A stretch of DNA of 64,000 bases, taken from NCBI RefSeq assembly GCF_010093535.1, contig NW_022985174.1, forward strand, positions 1,319,630 through 1,383,629. The letters run 5' to 3'. Of the stretch, positions 11,698 to 24,114 are shown piece after piece (position 1 is the stretch's first letter; each line of letters opens with the position of its first letter). The notes beneath the pieces are model-generated. The model ran no database searches. It was not told where the DNA came from and was given only the letters and a program-made list of their open reading frames with translations. Source of the stretch: Lindgomyces ingoldianus (taxonomy: Eukaryota; Ascomycota; Dothideomycetes; Pleosporales; Lindgomycetaceae). Position numbers and translations under genes: made by a program.

Positions 11698-13739
11698 TCA
11701 CATTACATTCGGTTGAGTGCGGTCCGCAATTTGCCCCATTTGATCTTGACGAATCTTCTTGTACTGTTGAGTTGCGGAATCTATAGCTCGTCTCAGAGGG
11801 CTCATGATCTCATTCACTGCTTTTGCACCACCCTTGACCGTGCTGGGATCGAACTTCTTCTTCTTGCCAGTTCGCTGAGTATAGCTCTCATTTTCTCTTC
11901 TCAGTTTGTCAAGCCTAGCTAGGCGCTCGTTCTCAGCGGTGTCTGCAACAGCCTTGATTCTGTCGAGTGACTTTTCCAAAGTTTCAACAAGCTTTTGGAC
12001 CTCGGTCGCACGCTCAGAGTCCCCTGAATAGAATACCGTCCAAAAGTAATGTAAGAACTCCACGGTGGTGTTGTGTGTCATGGACAGCGTATCAAATACT
12101 GATTGTGAGAGCCCCAACTTTGCAGCCTGCTCGCTAGACGCAATGCTGTGGGATGATGAGTAATCATCGTCCTGTGAATGACGCTGTCGGATAGCTTTGT
12201 TGATCTGTGCGGTGGCGCCCGTCCGAGCAGATATACTGCCCACTCTCGGCTTCTTAGAGGATCCTTCTTCATCACTACTACTCTCGTTGTTAAGCCCGAT
12301 TGCAGCCTCAAGGTCAAGCCCAGCAGTTTTACTTTTGCCGGATGATATACTCTGAAAGTCATGCTGTAGCGCAGACAGTACTTGAGCAGGAGAGCGCTTA
12401 GTGTATGTTGAAGCACTGCTTGAGGTGTGCAATCCTTGCTCAGCTGAAAAGAATTGGTCCTGATTCTGGATCTTGAGAATTATTCTGTTGTCGTCAGCTG
12501 CTCGTTGCAGGTCTCGGAGGCGTAGTTGCTGGTAGGTCTCCTCATCTATTCCCACTGGCGCATGGGGATCAGCGTCAGACGATGGGACATCGGCCATCAT
12601 CTTCTCGCTCATTCTGTTGAGTACGCGCAAAATTGGGACCTTGTCCGCAGAGTTGGGCCGCATGGTATAGTCTGGTCGATTGCCTAAGCGTTGGCTGTGG
12701 TTCTGCTCGTTGCCCTCCAGATCAATGAAATGCGGGACATTAGTCATGGTTAGTTGTCGAGAGTGTTCATCGTCATCATCAAGGTTGAGATACTTGTCCA
12801 ATTTCGGGTCAGGAGCGTCTTGCTCGGTAATTTTCTCCCCCTTAAGCTTCTTGTATAAGCGGCTTGCGAAGAAGCGAGACCAAAAGTCTCCCTCGCGCAT
12901 TGGAGGCACATTTTCGTTGTACACCTTTTTGGTCAGGGGGTGTTGGTTGAATATTAGGTGGATCTGCTCCTTGGAGATGCTGAGCTTTTGGGTGCCGTCC
13001 TCCGTGTGCATCTTCACGACAGAGAGTACATTGTAGGTTCCTTGACTCTGAGCTCTCTCTGCGGCGTGTGACCGTAGAAGGTGCAGTCGAGTAGCCCAGA
13101 ATTGTGTGGCAAACTGGGAAATAGAGATGGTGTCTGGTTTTTCCCGAAGGGCTTGATCGAACCGCTGCCGCAGAGCCGGGCTCGAGTTGAGCAACGACTT
13201 CTGAAGCTCAGCATCCTTTATCAACCTTGCATCACCATACATATCCTCCTCGGGTTTCGTGCTGGCGGCCACCGTCTGAGTGGGGACCCCGATTGCAGAC
13301 GGACCTCCACTGTTCTCTGTAGACGGGAGCGGTGTCGTTGCATTCTGCGCTTTGAAAGTCTCTATCCACTTCCGGAGAGCACCTGTGACTGCTTGCTGGT
13401 CATCCCGAGCAGCGGCTGAGGTGAATGTAAACGTGTGGTTCTCCGGTTGCGAGGCAGACGGCTTCTGGATGACGATCTTGATGGAGGCTTTGGTAGCAGT
13501 TGCGGGAGTTTGCTGGAGATCTAGCAGAGGGGACAGTTAGCTCACATGCAGCCCATGTGTAAGAAACGGCAGATATTCCGTATGCCAAGAACAGGCATAG
13601 GCATACTTTGAATTTCGATGACACTTATCGCCAGCGGCGGAAGCGTGCCGCTGTTGGACTTCCAGGACACAGTACGACCGTCCGCAGACAGGGAGAGCTT
13701 GCCATCTTGCTTCTTGTACTGCGCAGAAGCTTCTGACAT
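11698..13739 (-). CDS. tfb1: TFIIH core subunit Tfb1/p62
   Basis: This encodes the p62/Tfb1 subunit of TFIIH, used in RNA polymerase II initiation and nucleotide excision repair in the nucleus. Exon 1 is 13607-13739 (MSEASAQYKKQDG), intron 13521-13606 (GTATGC...CTAG), exon 2 11698-13520; total about 651 residues. Residues 1-115 form the N-terminal PH/PTB-like domain (DGKLSLSADGRTVSW, then IKIVIQKP and a GALRKWIETFKAQN helix). Two BSD domains follow, with the typical FW pairs in ISISQFATQFWATRLHLL and MREGDFWSRFFASRLYKKLKG. A central acidic and Ser-rich linker precedes a helical C-terminal region. The gene is divergent from the 2-oxoglutarate dehydrogenase gene. Identification is firm from domain order and length. 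Confidence 0.93.
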
Positions 13740-14413
13740 GCTGGAGGAAGACGAGTCGTGCGTTGTGGGATGTCGTCGCGGACGCGAGAGATTAATCCAC
13801 TAGTGTTAGCACGGACCGGCTTCGAAATCACGTGAAGGATAATCAGCTCTTAGCCCAATTCCAGCCAAGAACTCTGCACGATGAACGCGGCCGCGGAAGT
13901 GTGTCATGTCCTGCATCATTGTCACAAGCCTCCGTATCGTGCTGTCAGCTGTGGCGCGTGCAACGCTTCTTGCCTCCAAACTTGCAGCAGTGCTGTCTGA
14001 TTGGGCGTAGATGGATCCTTGACTTCACGCTGTACTGCGCGAGTACCCTCAGCTTTTCCTTTCGGATGCTCGCGGTGTGTCAAAATTTTGTCCTAGGGAG
14101 CGAAAATGGCGCATCGGCATCCGCATCTAATGAAGACGCACCAACATGCATCGAACTGGAGCCGGAAGATAACTTATGGATCCCCAGATGAAAGAAAGTC
14201 CTTGAGCCATATTCGAGGTCTTGGCGTGTGGCTATTTCTCGGTTTCTCTTAGTCAGCTGCGGCCAGCATCCGCCATGAGGGACTGCTCTCCTCTTTTACC
14301 CATCCATTACTTCACTGCTTCACTGCATACCCTACACTCGGAGCACGCCTTGCCTTGCCTCTGCTCTAGCTATTTCATGCCACTCTTCTCGAATTCCTAC
14401 TCATAGGTCAATC
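13740..14413. promoter_or_regulatory. Shared promoter region of tfb1 and OGDH E1
   Basis: This 674-nt region separates two divergent housekeeping genes. The OGDH side contains pyrimidine-rich stretches upstream of its ATG, a common feature of strongly expressed filamentous-fungal genes. No binding site could be assigned. Confidence 0.4.
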
Positions 14414-17400
14414 ATGTTGCGCGTCACTCTGCGGAAATGCAGCCGACAGCTCGGAAGCTGTTCCTCGAGAGCAGGCTTGTCCACCCTCTCCGCCTCCGCA
14501 CCCAGGACAGCTCTCGTCACGAGTCGGAGACATCTTGCGCTGGCTTCGCAACACCAGCAGCAGAGGAATTATGCCATTGCGGCCGAGGATACGGACAAGG
14601 GTGTTGTAAGTGCCTCTCCCTTCTCCCGCGGTTCGAAATCATAGCCACCATAGCTGATACCCGTCACACAGGACCCCAACGACTCCTTCCTCCAAGGCAA
14701 TACAGCCAATTATGTCGATGAGATGTACATGCAGTGGAAACGCGACCCTTCGAGCGTTCACTACTCGTGGCAGGTCTACTTCCGCAACATGGAGTCCGGC
14801 GACATGCCCGTCTCGCAGGCCTTCCAGCCGCCGCCAACCATCATTCCCGCACCACACGGCGGGATGGGCCCAGACATTCGCCCTGGCCTGGGAATGGCGC
14901 CTGGGCAGGGCTCTGACGTCATGAACCACCTGAAGGTGCAGCTGCTCGTCCGCGCATACCAAGCTCGAGGACACCACAAGGCGAGAATCGACCCATTAGG
15001 CATTCGAACCGAAGCAGAGCAGTTTGGCTACAGCAAGCCTCGTGAACTTGAGCTGTCGCATTACAATTTCACCGAAAAGGACTTGGATCAGGAATTCACC
15101 CTTGGCCCTGGCATCTTGCCGCGTTTCAAGTCGGAGGCTCGCGAAAAGATGTCGCTCCGAGAGATCATCGCTGCTTGCGAGCGTCTGTACTGCGGCTCAT
15201 ATGGCGTTGAATATATCCACATTCCGGATCGGGAACAGTGCGACTGGCTTCGTGAACGCATCGAGATTCCACAGCCATATAAGTATTCGGTGGATGAGAA
15301 GCGTCGCATATTAGATCGCTTAATCTGGGGAACCAATTTCGAAGCTTTCCTGGCCACGAAATACCCGAACGATAAGCGATTCGGTCTTGAGGGAGGCGAG
15401 AGCTTGATTCCTGGCATGAAGGCGCTGATCGACCGAAGTGTCGACTATGGGGTCAAAGATATAGTCATTGGGATGCCTCATCGTGGGCGTCTGAATGTGC
15501 TTAGTAACGTTGTCCGGAAGCCAAACGAGTCAATTTTCAGCGAGTTTGCCGGAACTGCCGATCCGTCTGACGAAGGATCCGGAGACGTCAAATACCATCT
15601 GGGAATGAACTTTGAGCGCCCTACGCCTTCTGGAAAGCGTGTCCAGCTTTCTCTAGTCGCGAACCCATCGCATTTGGAGGCTGAGGATCCAGTGGTGTTG
15701 GGTAAGACGCGAGCCATCCTTCATTACAACAATGACGAACAGGAAGCCCGTACGGCAATGGGAGTGTTGTTGCATGGCGACGCCGCCTTTGCTGGGCAAG
15801 GCGTTGTCTACGAAACTATGGGCTTTCACTCGCTTCCCAAGTACCACACTGGAGGAACCATCCACATCATTGTAAACAACCAGATTGGTTTTACGACTGA
15901 TCCCCGTTTCTCCCGCTCCACTCCCTACTGCTCCGACATTGCCAAGGCTATCGATGCCCCCGTGTTTCACGTGAATGGCGATGATGTGGAAGCCTTCAAC
16001 TTCGTTTGCCAGCTTGCTGCTGACTACCGCGCTGAGTTCAAGAAGGACGTCGTCATTGACATGGTGTGCTACAGGAAGCAGGGTCACAACGAGACTGATC
16101 AGCCCTTCTTCACGCAGCCCTTGATGTACAAGCGAATCACGGACCACCCACCTGCGTTGGACATCTACACGAACAAACTCTTGGAAGAGCAAACTTTCAC
16201 CAAGGAAGACATTGATGAGCACAAATCTTGGGTATGGGGTATGCTTGAAGAGAGCTTCACACGCAGCAAAGATTACCAACCCTCCGCGAAGGAATGGCTC
16301 ACATCTGCCTGGAACGGTTTCAAGTCGCCAAAGGAGCTTGCAACTGAAGTCTTACCTCATTTGCCCACCGCGGTTGAGGAGACCACACTAAATCACATCG
16401 CGGAGACGATTGGAAGTGCCCCTGAAGGTTTCAATGTACACCGCAATCTCAAGCGTATTCTTGCAGGCCGTACGAAGACAGTCGCCGAGGGCAAGAACAT
16501 TGACATGGCCACTGCGGAAGCCTTAGCCTTTGGTTCCCTTTGTATGGAGGGCCACCACGTGCGTGTATCGGGTCAAGATGTTGAGCGGGGTACTTTCTCG
16601 CAACGTCACGCCGTTTTGCACGATCAGGAAACTGAAAACACGTACACCCCCCTCCAGCACGTCAGTGATGATCAAGCCACCTTTGTCATCTCAAATTCGT
16701 CCCTTAGCGAGTTCGGAGTGTAAGTTTCCTATCCATCAACCTATCTAGTCTTGCTAACTTTTCGCAGTCTAGGTTTCGAATATGGCTACTCTCTTTCCTC
16801 ACCAAATGCCCTCGTCCTGTGGGAAGCTCAATTCGGCGACTTCGCAAACAACGCGCAGTGCATCATTGACCAGTTCGTCGCCTCAGGTGAAGTCAAGTGG
16901 CTTCAACGAAGCGGCCTCGTCATGAGTCTGCCTCACGGTTACGATGGCCAGGGACCCGAGCACTCGTCTGGTCGTATGGAACGATACCTCCAATTATGCA
17001 ACGAAGATCCGCGAATTTTCCCGTCACCAGATAAGCTCGACCGCCAGCATCAAGACTGCAACATGCAGATTGCATATCTGACTAAGCCGTCCAATCTGTT
17101 CCATATCCTGCGTCGACAGATGAACCGTCAATTCCGGAAACGTGAGTTTTCTCGCTGTGATACCCTACAGTGAACGTATCAGCAACTTACATGGTCTATC
17201 TAGCACTTATCCTTTTCTTCTCTAAATCCCTTCTACGCCACCCAATGGCTCGCTCCAACATCGACGAATTCACTGGTGACTCCCACTTCCAATGGGTGAT
17301 CCCTGACCCTGCGCACGAAACGGGTGAAATCGGCCCCAACGAAGCCATCCACCGCGTCATCCTCTGCACTGGCCAAGTCTACGCCGCCCTTGTCAAAGAA

Positions 17401-17745
17401 CGGCAGCTCCGCGATCTCAGGGACGTAGCTATCACGCGCATCGAACAACTGCACCCGTTCCCCTGGCAACAACTCAAAGAAAACCTGGACTCGTATCCAA
17501 ATGCGCAGAATATCATCTGGTGCCAGGAAGAGCCGTTGAATGCGGGGGCATGGAGTTTCATGCAGCCCAGGATTGAGACGCTACTAAATCAGACAGAGTG
17601 GCATAATAGGAGACATGTTATGTATGCGGGTAGGAATCCGAGTGCCAGTGTGGCGACGGGGTTGAAGAGTGCGCATCAAAAGGAGGAGAAGGATTTGTTG
17701 GAGATGGCGTTTAGTGTGAAGCAGGATAAGCTTAAGGGGGAGTAG
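14414..17745 (+). CDS. kgd1: 2-oxoglutarate dehydrogenase E1 component, mitochondrial
   Basis: The thiamine-diphosphate-dependent E1 of the 2-oxoglutarate dehydrogenase complex decarboxylates 2-oxoglutarate in the TCA cycle in the mitochondrial matrix. Exons 14414-14605, 14672-16719, 16768-17141 and 17204-17745 join in phase to 1051 residues, the usual length. The N-terminus ([14 protein letters not shown]...) is an Arg/Ser-rich presequence. The E1o signatures are present: [18 protein letters not shown], a [19 protein letters not shown] segment, [52 protein letters not shown], and the VNGDDVEA and [12 protein letters not shown] thiamine-diphosphate/Mg region. The C-terminal transketolase-like part contains [25 protein letters not shown] and [18 protein letters not shown]. 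Intact by all visible criteria. Confidence 0.97.
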
Positions 17746-18871
17746 ATTTGGTGGATACGGTGGTGGAGTGGGGTGCTTTGTAGGATAGGATTCGATGGCT
17801 TCACTCAGCTTTTTAGTTGGGTATTGCGTGTGGGACTGAAAGGAGAGTGCGTGCATATGGATGCCATAATTTGTGTGGCGGAAACAAAATCATCCCTTGT
17901 GTACTATTCCCCCCTTTCTCTTTCGGTTTTCTAGGGGTTTCTAGCCTGCGTTCTGAGATAAAGCACACACATCTTCCTCTCTTCCCCTTTCCTTTTTTTT
18001 TTGTTTGGGATTTGGTGGTAGTCAGCGCACGTTGGACAGGAGGAAGGCTTGGAACATTTTGTGTCTTTACTTGCATACTTTAGCGTTTGTAGATTATTAT
18101 GATGTCTATGAGCATTGAGTGTAGGATAAAAGTTGGTATGTTTGATTCCCTGATATGTGTGTAGGGCCGTATATACAGACTTATGTTGCTAGAGGGTAAA
18201 GTATGTTCTCTGACTTTAGGTATAGAGCGAGTAAGTGAATGTGAGTGAGTGTTATGAGTGAGTGAGAGAGGGTGGTGATAGTGATGGTGGAGATGAAGTT
18301 GAAGATGTTTTGTGCAAGGTGGAGATATGGGTTGACGTAAGAATAGGTCGCACCAATGGCAGCCGCCTTACCACGTTTGGACACAGCCAGAGATGCCAAA
18401 AATCAAATCATGAGAGTATGGTATTCCATTATTCCTCTTCCCCCCGACAAAGCAGCAGCAGTATATAGTATTCTAGCGATGATCCACAGTCATCCCAACC
18501 TAACCCAACCTAAGTAACTGCGTTGTCCCGCGGGTTTCCCACGCCAAACTCCGATACGCCACTTTCAGCGCTGAGTAAGAAGCAAGTCGACATCAAAAGC
18601 TCGAGAGAGGGGTATGCTTACATGGGTCTCGTGAAGAACAAAGGAGAAAATAGTAAAAGTCCGCAGATTGTCCGGCAGTGTACTGTAAGGAGAAGTGATA
18701 TTCAAGTCGACCGTAGCTATAGCCTACGCTCTTAATCTCTCGAAGCTGTGTCACCCTGAGAGCTTCTTATCTTTCTGAGCTTTGATAGAGCAGATAGGCA
18801 TTTCAGACTCAAGATTCGAATTGCGTCCAGGGGTGTCCGTCGCACCTCTGCTCAAACGCCTGCATCTCTCC
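17746..18871. other. Convergent 3' region
   Basis: This is the shared 3' side of the convergent OGDH and LIS1 genes. It contains a T-rich tract (about 17990-18005) and an imperfect GAGT/GTGA repeat (about 18230-18275). No coding sequence is evident. Confidence 0.4.
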
Positions 18872-20366
18872 TTATGACGCGAAGATGCGGACGTTAAGAT
18901 CCACGCTACCCGTCGCAATGACACATCTTATCCCTGCTTTTGAAGCTCCTTCCTCTTTCTTCTTCGCTACGCCGTTTACAGCTGTGCCATTTGTTTCCCC
19001 ATTGACCGCTACATCTTTGACTACGTTTGGCGCCCAACGAATGCAGCTTACGAAATGACCATGTGCATCCTCGACTGTTTTCACGCACCGGCCTTCCTGC
19101 GTGAGATCCCAGCAGCGGATCGTCTTGTCGTCGCCCACCGAAAGAAGGTATTTGCCTCCGGGGTGAAAAACTAGACCTCTGACCCAGTTGTCATGGCCGA
19201 CAAGGGTTTTGATGAGCGTTCCTCGGCCGTCCCAGAGCTTGATTGTTTTATCCCGTGACCCTGTGGCCATGAATTCGGCGGAGCTGCTGAGCGGAGGCGG
19301 TTTCTTAAGACCGGCCAGGGAAGCGAGGCTCGAGTAGGATACTGGAGGCGCTATGGCGACGCACTCGATGAAGTGCTCGTGGCCCAGAAATGTGCATTTA
19401 GCCTCGCCCGAGTTGGCGTCCCATAGTCGTGCCGTCTGGTCGTTTCCTGCTGATAGTAGCCACCGGCCGTCAAAGCTTGGCGCAACGTCGCGTACCCAGT
19501 CTCCGTGGCCCCGTATTGTCTTCACGCAGTATCCTGTTGTGACATCCCATACTCGCAGTGTCTTATCCCGGGAGGCAGATACGAGGAGGTTGCCGGAAGA
19601 GGGCGAGCCAGCGGCGCCGCTGGGGACGAAGCGAATTGACGAGACGGAATGGTCGTGGCCAGGGAGCGTGCGGATGTTCTTGTAGTCGTCAGAAGGGTCC
19701 CACAGTTTGATGGTCAAGTCGCTCGAGCATGATGCTAGAAGTGTTCCGCCCCTTGGTCCGCCAAAGTCGACGTCCAGCACACCCTTGGTGTGTCCCTTTA
19801 CTGTACGCTCCAGTTCTCCCAATTCCCAGTCCCAGATTTTTATTGTAGTGTCTTCAGAGCCGGAGGCGAGGGACGAAAATATGGGGTGGAAGGCGACGCA
19901 TGTGATGGGCTGTCGGTGCGACTGGAGGGTGTGGCGTGCAGGCGCTCGAGGTAGCCAACTTGTGGGGTCTTGGTTTCTGCGCAGGAGGGAAGTCGGGGTT
20001 GTCGAGTCGAGTTCATTCTGGAGGCTCTGATTCCGCTGTTCTAGTTCGAGGACCTGAAGCAGTGAGCATCTCGACCGCGCAGAGAAGTTTCTGGGGGAGA
20101 ACAACCTTCTTCTGCAGCCGCACCACACTGGTCCACTTTTTCTCCAGCAACCCCTCGTACTTCTTCCGTGTCGCATCGTCGAAGCTCGCGGGGATGTTGG
20201 CTTCTTGTCGCAAAGCCACGATGGTATTTGGAGCATTGATAACGCCGAGGTATGCCACTATGGCCTTGTTACTGTCCGCATGCTCCGTTAGCATATCGGC
20301 CTTAGGGATGTTGCAAAGGGCACCCTACAGCTCCTCTGCCTGCCGATCTGTCAAAATAGTGCTCAT
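18872..20366 (-). CDS. nudF: LIS1/NudF/Pac1 dynein regulator, WD40 protein
   Basis: LIS1 binds cytoplasmic dynein and controls nuclear migration and microtubule plus-end functions. Exons 20329-20366, 20106-20271 and 18872-20053 join in phase to 461 residues. The N-terminus [13 protein letters not shown] followed by [16 protein letters not shown] is the LisH dimerisation motif. It is followed by [20 protein letters not shown] and [17 protein letters not shown], a short coiled coil. The WD40 propeller then starts with [24 protein letters not shown] and shows seven repeats with GH...WD/LWD pairs ([60 protein letters not shown]). The second intron has a weak GTTGTT donor, but the junction is fixed by protein conservation. 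It is divergent from the Stu2-type gene. Confidence 0.95.
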
Positions 20367-20784
20367 GGCTGCGCAGTGTGTTCATCCGGGGCCGCGATCA
20401 GAGGCGACCATGGACTCAAGGAGGCGGTTCTAGCTTGCGGGTGCCGGCCGACGGGTTATGCGCAATGTTTGGAGAGGGATTGCCGGGAGTCTTGGCGGGG
20501 GGATGGGTGTTGGAGATTTTGCGATGAGCGGTCGGGGGGGGAGGGGGACGAAGAGCGCTTTTTGGGGGGGGTGAGTGAGAGGGTCCGGTGAAGAGTACGA
20601 CGAAAGCGAGTGCAGCTGGTGAAAGCGACAAGCAGGTGGGGGATATAGCAGGGGGTGACTGAATATTTTGAGGCCCTGATCAGAAGCTCAGCCTGTGTCT
20701 CATGGGGCGGCCGATGATGTCTTCGGTTGTTGTGGGAACGGACGCCCAGCACGCAGCCGACAACGAAACTTTGCGGCACCACCA

Positions 20785-20815
<31 letters not shown>

Positions 20816-21189
20816 ACACCACCAAACCCTCACGACATACATCCAGCGCCGGCCGAGACAGACAGTCGCGCCTTAGACACCCTCCGGGACACGTCCAGAC
20901 ACTGTTTTGCGCGCGATAATACGCCATCCCCCCACAGTACCTGGGTAAGTCGCCTTACCCTTCTCTGCGCTTTCCCTCTGCAGCCCACCAGCCCACCACG
21001 TCGCCATGGCCAACACGCACAGCCCCCCCCCCGCGCTGTCCTGGCTGTGAGCGCCCCCCTTCTCCGCGCTCTATGACCGCCTACATGAGCCCCTCCCTCC
21101 CAAACAATGTCACTGACCCGTCCCCTAGCTTTCCTCTGCTCTGACACCCCCCCCACCACCACCACCACCACCACAATACCATCCACACC
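20367..21189. promoter_or_regulatory. Bidirectional promoter of LIS1 and Stu2-type genes
   Basis: An 823-nt divergent region. It contains a run of 29 consecutive C (20785-20813), further C-rich runs near 21023-21032, and a CCA microsatellite just upstream of the Stu2-type start (about 21153-21173). The strand asymmetry (C-rich on plus) could favour triplex or i-motif structure, but no function can be read from sequence. Confidence 0.5.
20785..20813. repeat. Homopolymeric C29 tract
   Basis: Twenty-nine uninterrupted cytosines are counted directly. Such tracts are unstable in replication and in sequencing, so the true length may differ between isolates or assemblies. Confidence 0.9.
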
Positions 21190-24114
21190 ATGGCCGACCA
21201 GGAAGAGGACTTTAGTTCCCTTCCGCTTCCCGATCGCTTCATTCACAAGAACTGGAAAGTCAGGAAAGAGGGCTACGAAGCCGCCGCCAAAGAGTTCGAC
21301 ATCGCCCCCAGCGAAGCAGACCCCGTGGTGCGCCAGTTCATACAAGACGCGAATATCTGGAAAGGAGTGGTGGGCGACTCCAACGTGGCAGCACAGCAAG
21401 AAGGCCTCGGTGCGCTATGCTCATTTCTTCAGATTGCAGGAACATCGGGTTGCACGCGGTATGATCTCACACTCTTGTTTTGATCCCCCCATATTGATAA
21501 ACATTGGCTTAGGACGCGGAATATCACGATAACCACCATCGCCGAGAAGGGCCTTCCATCGACGAGGCCCGCAGCGAAGCAAAAATCACTCGAAGCCCTG
21601 CTCCTGTACGTTGAGCTCGATAAGGCGGACCCTGTTATCGAAGAACTCATTCCACTACTTTCACACAAACAACCCAAAATCATCGCCGCAACCCTCGATG
21701 CCCTAGCGCAGATATATCACGTCTATGGCTGCAAGACGGTGGAGCCCAAGCCCGTCCTCAAGGTGCTTCCCAAAGTTTTCGGTCACGCTGACAAGAATGT
21801 CCGTGCCAAGGCCCAGGAGTTAACCGTCGAATTCTACCGATGGCTCAAGGAGGGTATGAAACCCCTGTTTTGGAACGATCTCAAGCCCGTCCAGCAGCAA
21901 GACTTGGACAAGCTATTCGAAAAGGTGAAAAATGACCCCCCTCCAAAACAGGAACGTCTTCTCCGCTCACAGCAAGCCGTGAAAGAGTCGGCTGCTGCGG
22001 TTGGCGGCGATGACGATGTTGCCGAAGAAGAAGAAGAAGACGTCGTCATTGATCTCGAACCAGAATACGAGGCTGTGGATGTTTTGTCCAAGATTCCGAA
22101 GGACTATACCGAACGGCTCGCTTCTTCCAAATGGAAAGATCGAAAAGAGGCTCTTGATGAGGTGCATAAAGCACTGGATTATCCCAAAATTGCCGAAGGC
22201 CACTTTGACGAGCTGGTCCGAGGATTCGCCAAATGCATGAAGGACGCCAACATTGCCGTCGTGTCAACTGCAGCAAATTGTGTTGAGCTGTTAGCAAAGG
22301 GCTTGCGTAGGAGCTTTGCCAAGTACCGCTCCATTATCATGAACCCAATGATGGAGCGGCTGAAAGAGAAGAAACAGGCAGTGACGGACGCGATAGGGGG
22401 AGCCTTAGACGCAGTTTTTGCCTCAACCAGTTTCCAGGACTGTCTTGAGGAAATTCTCGAATTTTTGAAGCACAAAAACCCGCAGGTTAAACTCGAGTCA
22501 ACGCGGTTCCTCATCCGATGCCTCAAGACAACACGAGACGCACCCTCGCCTGCCGAGGTCAAAGCAATCGCAGACGCAGCAACAAAGCTACTGACAGAAT
22601 CACAAGAGGTGCAAAGGTCTGCCGGCGCAGAAGTATTGGGAACACTTTGGAAGATTATGGGCGACCGTATCATGAATGCACATCTCGATGGTTTGGACGA
22701 AATCCGCAAGACTAAGATCAAGGAGTACTACGATTCTGCAGAAGTCAGAGCGAAATACAAGCCCAAACCCGTGGCACCCCCCAAAGCTGCAGCTCCTCCA
22801 GCAGGGAAGCGGCCCATGCCAGGGAAACGGCCTCCTCCTGGTGGTGTCAAGAGGCCGACTCCTCCAGCCGCAGCCCCTCCACCGCCCCAAGAGGAGCCAA
22901 CCGCCCCCTTGGCACCCAAGCCCACATCTCGGCCAGGAGCCTCGAAACTAGCTGCTCCGAAGTCGGGTTTGGCTGCCCCTTCGCGATTAGGGGGCTTGAA
23001 GAAGCCTGGATCTGGCATGGCGGCTGCCTCACCTCGGCGGCCTGTTGTATCACCTCCCCTCGAAGAAGCACCCCCACCACCCCAACCTCGACTTGGCCTG
23101 GCACCCGGACGAGGGCTTGCTGGACGACCACTTGGAAAACTTCACGCGGAGCCCTCACAGGCTCCAATGGCCGTAGCACCAGTAAACGATGGGCTTGGCA
23201 TAGTGGAGAAAGCCGAGTTGGCAGATCTTCGCTCTGAAGTAGAGCAATTACGACGGCACAACGAGGAAATTCGTGCAGAAAGAACGAAACTCACCTCGCA
23301 AATACATGAACTTCAGAACCAGAACGCTCAGCTAATCGAAGACCATACCCGCGACGTCCTATCGATCAAAGCTAAAGAAACACAGCTCGTCCGCGCACGG
23401 AGCGATAACGAGGCTGCAGAGCAAACTGTTCTCAACCAACGACGGGAAATCGACCGTCTCAAGCGGGAGCTTAGCCGCCAAGTACGCGCAACGAGCCCCG
23501 CGCCTCTCGATGTGTCAGATCAAATCTACGCTGATACCAACGCCAACGGAGGAGCACGATTTGTAGATTCGGGATATGGCAGTACGGGACTGTATGGCGG
23601 GCGTAACAGGGGATTCGGAGCACAGCCCACAAGCCCAGTCGGCGAAGGTAAGGAGAACATGATTGATGGTTCTCTTTCCCGTCCTGGCAGTACTTTGAGT
23701 GGGAAGCTAAGTCCTTTGCGCGCGGGTACAGGGTCTACGAAATCGTCATTATCCTCTCGAGGCGGTAGAATGAGCCCACCGGCGAGTACGGGCGGCGGGC
23801 AGGCAAACACGGGTGCTGAGAGCTGGAAACGCGCAGCTGAGGTGACGCAGAATTTGAAACAGAGGATTGAAATGATGAAGGTAAGTCATGTTCGTCGGTA
23901 TGATATGTGCACTTGCGAGCATTTTTGGGGTGGAAGGCGGTTGGAAGTCGTGGATGGGGACGAGGTAAAGCATAGCGCCTAACCTCGAGCTCTCGCCCTT
24001 CGGCTTTCCTCAGCCCCGACCCTCCCTCAACCTCTTTGTGCGACAGATGACTTTGATAATAAGTGCTAACCACTCATGTAGGCGAAACAAGGCATCGGGA
24101 GGCCACAGCAATAG
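21190..24114 (+). CDS. XMAP215/Stu2/Alp14 family microtubule polymerase
   Basis: TOG-domain proteins of this family bind tubulin and speed microtubule plus-end growth at kinetochores and spindle poles. Exons 21190-21458, 21513-23880 and 24082-24114 join in phase to 889 residues. TOG1 spans about residues 10-240 (LPDRFIHKNWKVRKEGYE, NVRAKAQELTVEFYRW). TOG2 spans about 270-500 (DYTERLASSKWKDRKEALDE, IMNPMMERLKEKKQAVTDAI). Two TOGs are the number usual for fungal, homodimeric members. A Pro/Lys-rich basic linker (about 505-640) follows, then a coiled coil (about 655-740; AELADLRSEVEQLRRHNEEI). The last exon encodes only AKQGIGRPQQ after a 201-nt intron whose branch point (GCTAAC) lies near its 3' end. 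If that intron is retained the protein would instead end at 23982. Confidence 0.93.

Noticed and set aside
15653..16279. 208-codon antisense frame inside the OGDH gene
   Set aside because: Codon-bias shadow of a long, strongly conserved coding exon.
18230..18280. GAGT/GTGA-rich stretch in the OGDH/LIS1 3' region
   Set aside because: Imperfect simple-sequence DNA in a non-coding convergent region; nothing beyond low complexity.
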